Source: Amycolatopsis sp. cg9 (GTDB lineage: Bacteria > Actinomycetota > Actinomycetes > Mycobacteriales > Pseudonocardiaceae). From it: a DNA stretch of 64,000 nt. Below are positions 39,716-45,830 of the stretch, piece after piece (the stretch's first letter is position 1; the number at the start of each line of letters is the position of its first letter). The notes under the pieces were generated by a model. The model did not search any database, was not told where the DNA came from, and saw nothing but the letters and a program-made list of their open reading frames with translations. The position numbers and the translations under genes were made by a program. The DNA lies in assembly GCF_041346945.1 (NCBI RefSeq), contig NZ_CP166850.1:3720001-3784000 (forward strand). Direction: 5' to 3'.

Positions 39716-40384
39716 ATGCCGCTCCGATTCGTGGCGCTGCTGGCCGCCGTGGCCGCGTTCGCGCTCGGCTGCGCGATCCCGGCGTCCGCCGGCGAACTCC
39801 AGCAGATCGACCGCACCCTGCTGACCCGGCTGAAGCAGCACACGCTGTGGGCCGGGCCGTCGAGCAGGCTCGCCGCCGAGCGGGCCACCAACCGCCGCGT
39901 CCGCGCCGTCGCCGTCCGCATCGCCGACGACCAGGCCCGCCTCGACGTCGCCCTGCGCGCGGTCGCCGACCGGCTCGCGATCACCCTCCCGGGGGAGCCC
40001 ACCGGCCAGGAGCGCGCCTGGGCGGCCGAACTCACCGCGGACTCCGGCGACGCGTTCGACCGCGCCTACGTCAACCGGCTCCGCGCCGAGTACGGCAGTC
40101 TCTTCGCGCTCGCCTCCGACGTCCGCGCCGGCACCCGCGACGACGACGTCCGCGCGTTCGCCCAGACCGCCGTCGACACCGCGCTCGGGCACCTGACGCT
40201 CCTGGAGAGCACCGGGCTCGCCGAAACCACGTCCCTGCTCGTTTCCGCCACCGAAGACGACACCCTCGGCGGCGGCGACTTCGCCGTCGGCGCCGTCCTC
40301 GTGGCCCTCGCCGCCGTCGCCACGTTCGGCCTGCTCCGCCTGCTCGGAACTCCCGGCAGGACCCCGCCGCGCACCCGGAGGTAA
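39716..40384 (+). CDS. DUF4142-type exported protein with C-terminal membrane helix
   Basis: The 222-residue protein has a signal peptide (about 1-25, ending ASA), a helical DUF4142 domain (QQIDRTLLTRLKQHTLWAG, then SSRLAAERATNRRVRAVAVRIADDQARLD given in parts) and a C-terminal hydrophobic helix (about 188-210) followed by a basic tail. DUF4142 proteins are periplasmic or cell-wall helical bundles of unknown role. It starts the operon with the ferredoxin fusion and reductase, with eight bases to the next start. Being anchored outside the membrane, it could be an extracytoplasmic partner of the heme protein. Confidence 0.8.
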   Translation: MPLRFVALLAAVAAFALGCAIPASAGELQQIDRTLLTRLKQHTLWAGPSSRLAAERATNRRVRAVAVRIADDQARLDVALRAVADRLAITLPGEPTGQERAWAAELTADSGDAFDRAYVNRLRAEYGSLFALASDVRAGTRDDDVRAFAQTAVDTALGHLTLLESTGLAETTSLLVSATEDDTLGGGDFAVGAVLVALAAVATFGLLRLLGTPGRTPPRTRR

Positions 40385-40392
40385 GCCGCCCC

Positions 40393-41193
40393 ATGTCCCC
40401 CTCAGCCGCGCTGATCCCGGTGTCGCCGCACGACACCGGGATCGCCGAGGCGGCCGCGCTCTCCGGCCGCCTCACCTACCTCTGCATGTGCCTCACCCTG
40501 TGCTGGGGGGTGCTCGCCGCCACCGGCTGGGTCCGCCGGTTCAGCGGCCAGGACGCGCTGCGCACCGGGCACGTCCTGCTCGCCGCGTTCACCCTCGCCA
40601 CCGGCACCGTGCACGGGCTGACCTTCCTCTTCCTCGAGGACGACCCGTTCGGCGCCGCCGACCTCCTGCTCCCCTTCTACGACGGGGCCCCGCGGCACGC
40701 CATCGGCATCGCCGGCCTCGAGCTGGTGATCGCCGTGTCGGTGACGGCGGGCCTGCGCCGGGGCGCGCGGGAAGCCCGCTGGCTGCGCTTCCACCAGGCC
40801 GGCTACCTCGCGATCGGCCTGCTCGCCGTGCACGCCTGGCTCGGCGCCGTCGCGAGCGGGCACCTGGCCGTGGTCTGGCTGGCCGGGATCACGCTGCTCG
40901 TCCCGCCGGTCCTGCTGTCGGTGTTGCGGGTGCTGCCGGCGGCGATGCTCGCCCGCGCCGGGCTGATCACCCCGCCCGAGCCGGAACCGGCGGCCCTGCG
41001 CGTCGACGTCGACAGCCACCGCTGCCACGCCTACGGCGTCTGCCAAAGCGAGGCGCCGCAGGTGTTCCAGCTCGGCCAGGACGGCCGGCTCGAGTACGAG
41101 AAACGCCCCGAGGCCGAGGAGGCCCCGAACGTCCGCGCCGCCGCGCGCGCCTGTCCCATGCGCGCCATCCACCTGCTGGGAGCGATCAGATGA
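40393..41193 (+). CDS. Ferric-reductase-like heme membrane protein fused to a [3Fe-4S]-type ferredoxin
   Basis: The 266-residue protein has five or six helices (about 25-200) carrying several His (GHVLLAAF, TVHGL, RHAIG, FHQAGY, AVHAW, GHLAV), candidate heme b ligands as in ferric-reductase/cytochrome b-like domains. A C-terminal ferredoxin of about 65 residues shows CHAYGVC followed by APQVF and then ACPMRAI: three Cys in the P450-type [3Fe-4S] pattern. The fusion would bring the iron-sulfur cluster close to the membrane heme. It overlaps the reductase gene by ATGA, suggesting the path NAD(P)H, FAD, cluster, heme, external acceptor. The acceptor is unknown. Confidence 0.8.
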   Translation: MSPSAALIPVSPHDTGIAEAAALSGRLTYLCMCLTLCWGVLAATGWVRRFSGQDALRTGHVLLAAFTLATGTVHGLTFLFLEDDPFGAADLLLPFYDGAPRHAIGIAGLELVIAVSVTAGLRRGAREARWLRFHQAGYLAIGLLAVHAWLGAVASGHLAVVWLAGITLLVPPVLLSVLRVLPAAMLARAGLITPPEPEPAALRVDVDSHRCHAYGVCQSEAPQVFQLGQDGRLEYEKRPEAEEAPNVRAAARACPMRAIHLLGAIR

Positions 41194-42413
41194 GCGAACG
41201 CATCGTCATCGCCGGAGCCGGCCTGGCCGGCCTGCGCGCCGCCGAGCGGCTGCGCGAACTCGGGTTCGACGGCGAAGTCGTCGTCCTCGGCGCCGAACCC
41301 GGCATCGCCTACCACCGCCCGGCGCTGTCCAAGCAGCTCCTCACCGGCGCGGTCAGCCGCGCCGACACCCTCCTCGCCGATCCCCTCGAAGTCGACGCCG
41401 AATGGCGGTTCGACACCCCGGTCACGGCGCTGTCCCCGCACCGGCAGGTCGTCCACCTCCGCGACGAGGAGCTCCGCTACGACGGCCTGATCATCGCGAC
41501 CGGCGTCGAACCCCGGCGGATGCCGGGCGCGCCGCACGGCCACCCGCGCGTGGTCGTCGTCCGCACCCTCGCCGACACCGTCGCCCTCCAGCGCGCCTTG
41601 GCCGGCAATCCCGGCCCGGTCGCCGTGATCGGCGACGGCTTCATCGGCTGCGAAGTCGCTTCCAGCCTCCGCGAGACCGACCGCGGGGTCGTCCTCATCG
41701 GACGGTCGCGCCCGCTGCTGGCCGACGTCCTCGGCCCCGACATCGGCGACTGGCTCACCGCGCTGCACACCGCCCGCGGCGTCCACCTCGAACTCGGCAC
41801 CACGATCCGCCGCTGGCGCCCCGGGCCGACGTCCGTCGGGCTCGAGTTCGCCGACGGCCGCGCGCTCGAAGTCGCGTGCGTCGTCGTCGCCGTCGGCAGC
41901 GTCCCGGCGGTGTCCTGGCTGCGCGGCGCCAAGCTGCCCCTCGACGACGGCGTCGTCTGCGAGCCCACCTGCCACGTCGTCGGCTCGTCGACGATCGTCG
42001 CGGCCGGCGACGTCGCCCGCTGGCCCAACCTGCGCTACGACCCGGCCCCGCGGCGCGACGAACACTGGCTCAACGCCGTCGAAATGAGCCGCGCGGCCGC
42101 GGAAAACCTCCTCACCGGCCCGCAGGGCGCGCGGCCGTACACGCCGGTGCCGCGCTACTGGTCCGAACAGCACGGCGTCCGCATCCAGGTCGCCGGCCGC
42201 CCCGCCCTCGGCGCCGACACCGTCCTGCTGGAGAGCCCCGTCCCCGGCACGCGGCCGATCACCGGCTTCGTCCGCCACGGCAAGCTGATCGGGCTCATCG
42301 GCCTGGACAGCCCCGCCGCCGTCCTGCACTGGACGGCCGAACTGGCCCGCCAGCACCCCGCGCCACCGGTGGTCCGCCCACGCCACCACAGCGAGGCGGC
42401 GGCCGGCTACTGA
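41190..42413 (+). CDS. FAD-dependent ferredoxin reductase (rhodocoxin-reductase type)
   Basis: The 407-residue protein has the FAD site VIAGAGLAGLRAAERL at about 5-20, the YHRPALSKQLLTG stretch, YDGLIIATGVEPRR, the NAD site VAVIGDGFIGCEVASSLRE near 147-165, and IVAAGDVARWPN near 270. It uses NAD(P)H to reduce a small ferredoxin, here the one fused to the membrane protein upstream. The coding sequence ends with a C-terminal SEAAAGY. It closes the three-gene operon; rnpB starts 17 bases downstream. Confidence 0.92.
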   Translation: MSERIVIAGAGLAGLRAAERLRELGFDGEVVVLGAEPGIAYHRPALSKQLLTGAVSRADTLLADPLEVDAEWRFDTPVTALSPHRQVVHLRDEELRYDGLIIATGVEPRRMPGAPHGHPRVVVVRTLADTVALQRALAGNPGPVAVIGDGFIGCEVASSLRETDRGVVLIGRSRPLLADVLGPDIGDWLTALHTARGVHLELGTTIRRWRPGPTSVGLEFADGRALEVACVVVAVGSVPAVSWLRGAKLPLDDGVVCEPTCHVVGSSTIVAAGDVARWPNLRYDPAPRRDEHWLNAVEMSRAAAENLLTGPQGARPYTPVPRYWSEQHGVRIQVAGRPALGADTVLLESPVPGTRPITGFVRHGKLIGLIGLDSPAAVLHWTAELARQHPAPPVVRPRHHSEAAAGY

Positions 42414-42430
42414 GCTACCATCCAGGCTGC

Positions 42431-42828
42431 GGACGAGCTGGCAGGGCGGTCGCGGGCCGGGGCGACCCGGCCCGAGGAAAGTCCGGACTCCACGGGGCAG
42501 GGTGGTTGCTAACGGCAACCCGGGGCGACCCGCGGGAAAGTGCCACAGAAAACAGACCGCCCCCGCTTTCGGGCGGGGGTAAGGGTGAAACGGTGGTGTA
42601 AGAGACCACCAGCGTCCCGGGTGACCGGGACGGCTAGGTAAACCCCACCCGGAGCAAGGCCAAGAGGGAGCTCACGAGCTCCTGCGCAGGCGTTCGAGGA
42701 CGGCCCGTCCGAGTCTGCGGGTAGGCCGCTGGAGCCTGCCGGCGACGGCAGGCCGAGATGGATGGCCGCCGCCCCGGGAGCCGCGAGGCGACCGGGGAAC
42801 AGGATCCGGCTTACATGCCAGCTCGTCC
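42431..42828 (+). ncRNA. rnpB: RNase P RNA, bacterial type A
   Basis: The 398-base RNA folds with helix P1 formed by GGACGAGCTGGCA at the 5' end and TGCCAGCTCGTCC at the 3' end. The universal cores are present: GAGGAAAGTCCGGACTCC (42474-42491), ACAGAAAAC near 42546, the GGGTAAGGGTGAAACGGTG region, and AGGATCCGGCTTACA (42801-42815). It is the catalytic subunit that trims the 5' leader of precursor tRNAs. The promoter is not obvious and may lie in the end of the reductase gene. Confidence 0.95.
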
Positions 42829-42879
42829 GCCTCCCAGCGACTGGTTTCCCCGGCGGTTACCCGGTAGTAGGGTGCCGCT

Positions 42880-43734
42880 ATGGCGGGTGACGAGAAGCGG
42901 TTCAAGTCGGCGTTCGATTCCCTGCACGCCCTGGCGTACTTCGCTCCCGAGGTGGACGAAGCGCTCACGGGCGCCGGACTCCGGCCGGGCCGGATGCCGT
43001 ACTTCGCGGGCCGGTCCGCGGCCATGGGGGCGGTCGGGCCCGAGGTCGTCGCGGCCACGTTCTACAACTTCAACCCCGAGGTCGTCGCCCGCGTGATCCC
43101 GCGCGCCTGGACCCTGGCGACGCCGGAGCAGGTCCTCGAAGCCCGCGTCGACGGCGTCGACAAGGCGCTGACCCGGCTGCTCGGCGACCACGTGAAGAGC
43201 GACGAGGTCGCCGAAGCCGCCGAACTCGCGCGCGAAGCCGCCGCCGGGTGCACCGCGGAGGGCAGGCCGCTCTACGCCGCGCACGCGGGGCTCGGCTGGC
43301 CGGGGGAGCCGCACCTCGTCCTGTGGCACGCCATCACGCTGATCCGCGAGTACCGCGGCGACGGCCACATCGCCGCCCTCGTCCTCAACGGCCTGAGCGG
43401 CATCGAAGCACTGGTCACCCACGTGGCCACCGGCCGCGGCTTCCTCACCGCCACCGCCAAGCTGACCCGCGGCTGGAGCGACGAGCAGTGGGCCGCCGCC
43501 GAAGCCCGGCTCGTCGACCGCGGCCTCTTGGACGCCGAAAGCCTGCTGACGGAAGAAGGCGTCGCGGCCCGCGACCGGGTCGAGGTCGCGACGGAGGCCG
43601 CCTCGCGGGGGCCGTGGGAGCGGCTCGGGGGCGAGCGGACCGCGCGGCTCGAGGAGCTGTGCCGTGAGCTCAGCCGCCGCGTCGTGGAGGCTGGGGCGTT
43701 CCCGGACGGCGTCTTCGCGAAGCGTCGCCCTTAG
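42880..43734 (+). CDS. SCO6745-family helical protein
   Basis: The 284-residue protein is almost all helix and matches the SCO6745-type family, annotated as a helix-turn-helix protein in databases: it begins KRFKSAFDSLHALAYFAPEV, has GRMPYFAGRSAAMGAVGPEVV, AATFYNFNPEVVARVIP, and the C-terminal EEGVAARDRVEVATEAAS. The regular role is unknown. A TAGGGT -10 precedes the ATG by six bases, so it is probably leaderless. Its last eight codons are part of the duplicated module that follows. Confidence 0.85.
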   Translation: MAGDEKRFKSAFDSLHALAYFAPEVDEALTGAGLRPGRMPYFAGRSAAMGAVGPEVVAATFYNFNPEVVARVIPRAWTLATPEQVLEARVDGVDKALTRLLGDHVKSDEVAEAAELAREAAAGCTAEGRPLYAAHAGLGWPGEPHLVLWHAITLIREYRGDGHIAALVLNGLSGIEALVTHVATGRGFLTATAKLTRGWSDEQWAAAEARLVDRGLLDAESLLTEEGVAARDRVEVATEAASRGPWERLGGERTARLEELCRELSRRVVEAGAFPDGVFAKRRP

Positions 43735-43891
43735 CACTCAAGATCACGCTACTTGCCGGTGGTGCCTGGCTTCGAAATCGACGGAGATGTCGCCAGACTG
43801 AGCTCGCGGTCGATCGAGTCGCCCTGCGTCGGCCACGCGTGGTCGCGGCGGTGTCGGCGCTCGGCGTGAGCAAGTCCCGGGCATCGGGGTG

Positions 43892-43913
43892 AGTTCTCAG
43901 CACGCTGAGAACT
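43892..43913. promoter_or_regulatory. Palindrome in module A, candidate operator
   Basis: Ten-base arms AGTTCTCAGC and GCTGAGAACT are perfect reverse complements around AC. The equivalent place in module B (44788-44810) is degenerate: AGTTCGTCAGC then ACTGAGAAGT. The site lies about 120 bases upstream of the promoter and may bind a dimeric regulator with higher affinity in module A, giving the two units different control. Confidence 0.5.
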
Positions 43914-44029
43914 ATGGGTGGCAGGGGTCTGCTCCGAGTGCCATCGGCGCAACGGTGGTGGGGTGGATTTTCGTTGTGCCACGCCTGCCACAACGGTCGA
44001 CAAGGCAGCCGGTATCTACGCAGCGTGCT

Positions 44030-44059
44030 TTGACCACTACGGCAAGTGGCTTCCATGAT
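44030..44059 (+). promoter_or_regulatory. Promoter in module A
   Basis: TTGACC (44030-44035) and CATGAT (44054-44059) are separated by 18 bases. Both hexamers and the spacing are kept in copy B although the spacer has diverged, which is evidence for function. The predicted start near 44066 leaves a leader of about 180 bases with a hairpin at 44170-44201 (GGGGCG pairing with CGCCCC). Confidence 0.65.
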
Positions 44060-44245
44060 GTTGTTCGAAGCGACCCCTGAGCTGCAACCGTGCGGCCTCG
44101 CTGACGCCGGAGGCAAACCTGGACACACATCCCATGACAGGCGGCGTGAAGCTGCCGGCCCAGGCAAACGGGGCGCCACCTGCTGCAACAGGCGACGCCC
44201 CAACACGACAAATCCGCACGCGTCTGACGAGCAGGAGAGTGCCGC

Positions 44246-44500
44246 ATGTCCAAGAGTAACGGCAGCAAACGACGTGACCCAGCCTCGGAGCCCCGTCGCA
44301 CCCTGTGGTGGGCACTGATCAAAATCTTGGCCAGCAAGAAGTTGCATCGACGCTGTACTGACTCCATGCAGCTGCTCGGCAGGCTCGCGATCGCCCTGGC
44401 CACCCTGTCCGCGGTCGTGCTTTTGGTCCGCGGGTCGGACTTGGCCGCGGTCGTGCACGACTTGGTCGCTTTCCTCGTCCTTTTGAGGATCGCCGGCTGA
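44246..44500 (+). CDS. 84-residue membrane protein of unknown function
   Basis: The start ATG has an AGGAGAG ribosome site nine bases upstream. Residues 1-38 are polar and very basic (KSNGSKRRDPASEPRR, KKLHRR); one clear transmembrane helix follows (about 43-62, LLGRLAIALATLSAVVLLV) and the C-terminus is a second hydrophobic stretch (LVAFLVLLRIAG). I recognise no family. It has its own promoter (module A) and terminator, so it is a self-contained unit placed directly in front of the secretion-like operon that uses the sister promoter. It could be an accessory or regulator of that apparatus, or a toxin-like small membrane protein. Confidence 0.6.
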   Translation: MSKSNGSKRRDPASEPRRTLWWALIKILASKKLHRRCTDSMQLLGRLAIALATLSAVVLLVRGSDLAAVVHDLVAFLVLLRIAG

Positions 44501-44509
44501 TGGCCTGGG

Positions 44510-44544
44510 TGCGCCCCCGGCGTACGGGCGACGCCGGGGGCGCA
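44510..44544 (+). terminator. Terminator after the 84-residue membrane protein
   Basis: A perfect 14-bp stem (TGCGCCCCCGGCGT with ACGCCGGGGGCGCA) closes a seven-base loop, nine bases after the stop codon. Copy B of the regulatory module begins at the next base. It therefore separates the two duplicated units. Confidence 0.85.
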
Positions 44545-45000
44545 TCTTCGCCAAGCGTCGCCTTTAGCACTCAAGATCACGCTATGTAGTGAAAAACTTG
44601 TGAAGTCCTGAGCGCCGCGTGACGGACGGAGGCGGTCTCCAAGATCGACATGGCCGCCGACCGGCCGAGGGGTCGTCACAGAACGGACTCACGCGACACG
44701 GCCGTTCGGGTCATGTCACACTGTTCCAGGCCGCACAACGGCCACGGTGCCAGTACCCACAGTGAGCAAATCCCGGGCATAGGGGTGAGTTCGTCAGCAC
44801 ACTGAGAAGTATGGGTGGCCGGGGTTCAACCCGAGGGCCCTTGCCGCGATGATGGTGGGCGTGGAGTTTTCCTGTGCCACGCGCACCGCACCGGTTGAAG
44901 AGGCAGCCGGTATTCACGCAGCGCGCTTTGACCACTACCCCTCGTAGCCCCCATGATGTTGTTCGAAGCACCGCCTGAGCCAGAACCGCGCGGCCCCCAC
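44545..45000 (+). repeat. Duplicated regulatory module, copy B
   Basis: This 520-base gene-free stretch (44501-45020) holds the terminator and then copy B. It repeats the 3' end of the SCO6745-like gene as a non-coding relic (44545-44584, 38 of 40 bases identical to 43712-43751), followed by the blocks GAGCAAATCCCGGGCATAGG, TATGGGTGGCC, GGCAGCCGGTATTCACGCAG and CCATGATGTTGTTCGAAGCA. Presence of the gene-end relic shows the direction of the duplication: the segment after the SCO6745-like gene was copied downstream. Copy B drives the secretion-like operon. Confidence 0.8.
44928..44957 (+). promoter_or_regulatory. Promoter in module B, secretion-like operon
   Basis: TTGACC (44928-44933) and CATGAT (44952-44957) with an 18-base spacer, identical hexamers and spacing to module A. 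The predicted start near 44964 gives a leader of about 57 bases before the VirB2-like gene, much shorter than that of copy A. Confidence 0.65.
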
Positions 45001-45020
45001 CGCGCACCGGGAGTATCGCG

Positions 45021-45287
45021 ATGACGACCTTGACCACCCTCGACACGCTGGCCGCCGGCGAGCTGGGCACGGGAAACGTGCGCACCTGGCTGATCGACAA
45101 CATCATTCCCCTGGTGCTGCTGGCCGTAGCGCTCCTCCTGCTCTGGCTCGGTGGCGGCAAGGGCGACAACGCCGGTGTCATGCGCCGGCTCGCCGGTGTC
45201 GTCATCGCGCTCGCCATCATCGGACTCGCGGTCAGCGGGGCCGGCGTCAACGTGGGCCAGTGGATCGCCGGCCTGTTCACCGGCTGA
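45021..45287 (+). CDS. Small two-helix membrane protein, VirB2/TrbC-like candidate
   Basis: The 88-residue protein has two helices (about 27-43, IIPLVLLAVALLLLWLGGG, and about 56-75, LAGVVIALAIIGLAVSGAG) separated by a short polar loop GKGDNAGVMRR. This hairpin layout, the small size and its place at the head of a VirB-type operon suggest a pilin-like VirB2/TrbC subunit. There is no cleavable signal. Sequence alone is not decisive; it could be a small scaffold protein instead. GGGAG lies nine bases before the ATG. The next gene starts 12 bases downstream. Confidence 0.6.
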   Translation: MTTLTTLDTLAAGELGTGNVRTWLIDNIIPLVLLAVALLLLWLGGGKGDNAGVMRRLAGVVIALAIIGLAVSGAGVNVGQWIAGLFTG

Positions 45288-45299
45288 GGCGGGGCCCGC

Positions 45300-45827
45300 G
45301 TGCGTATCAGGACGGATGACGAGGTCTACCGGGTCGACGCCGTGTGGCTCGGTCCCCCGAAAGCGACTTTTCCCTGGAGAGCCCGGTACGTCGCCTGGCT
45401 CATCGGCATCCCGACGTTCTTCGTCGTGCTCGGCGTCGAACGCTGGGCGGGCTGGAACTTCGGGTTCTTTTCGACGGCGTGGGCGTTCGTCGCCACCATC
45501 GTCGTCACCCGGCTGCTGACCGCCAAGATCAGCCACGAGCGCCCGCTCGGCACCGTGGTCGCGATGGCGGGGCGCGAGCTCAACACCCCGAGAGAACTGA
45601 CCACGGGCACGGGCGGCGCGGTGAGCGCCAGCCGGGTCCGGGTGCGGGCCGAGCGCCCGTTGCCGAAGCACCGCCGGAGGCGGCAGTACCAGCACCACGG
45701 CGGCCAGCCGGGTGCGGCGCCGCCCATGCCACCCTCGACGGGGGCGCGCCGCGCCGCCGCGCCGGTTCACCAGGGAGCACCACGAGCGCGCCGGGGCCGC
45801 GGCAACGCGGCCCGGGCCGGGAGGTAG
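45300..45827 (+). CDS. PrgI/VirB3-like membrane protein
   Basis: The 175-residue protein has a short N-terminal polar part with a conserved-looking VYRVDAVWLGPPK, two close helices (about 29-47 and 51-70, typical of PrgI/VirB3 proteins that link VirB4 to the membrane), and a long basic tail rich in Arg, Gly, Ala and Pro (about 110-175). The GTG start at 45300 is 12 bases after the VirB2-like stop. The basic tail may contact nucleic acid or the ATPase. The operon order VirB2, VirB3, VirB4 supports the assignment. Confidence 0.65.
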   Translation: MRIRTDDEVYRVDAVWLGPPKATFPWRARYVAWLIGIPTFFVVLGVERWAGWNFGFFSTAWAFVATIVVTRLLTAKISHERPLGTVVAMAGRELNTPRELTTGTGGAVSASRVRVRAERPLPKHRRRRQYQHHGGQPGAAPPMPPSTGARRAAAPVHQGAPRARRGRGNAARAGR

Positions 45828-45830
45828 TCG

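Larger units (their letters stand above)
43712..44090 (+). repeat. Duplicated regulatory module, copy A
   Basis: This 511-base gene-poor stretch (43735-44245) contains the left copy of a diverged tandem repeat that recurs at 44545-45000. The first 40 bases (43712-43751, including the last codons of the preceding gene) match copy B at 38 positions. Further shared blocks are GAGCAAGTCCCGGGCATCGG near 43869, a TATGGGTGGC block, GGCAGCCGGTATC, and the promoter with CCATGATGTTGTTCGAAGC. Copy A drives the 84-residue membrane protein. The intervening sequences have diverged freely, so the conserved blocks are likely functional. Confidence 0.8.

Noticed and set aside
43670..44679. Minus-strand frames sharing a cysteine-containing motif with another at 44711-45280
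   Set aside because: Similarity between these frames comes from the duplicated regulatory module. They run antisense through two promoters and the SCO6745-like gene end, have odd composition and no ribosome site.
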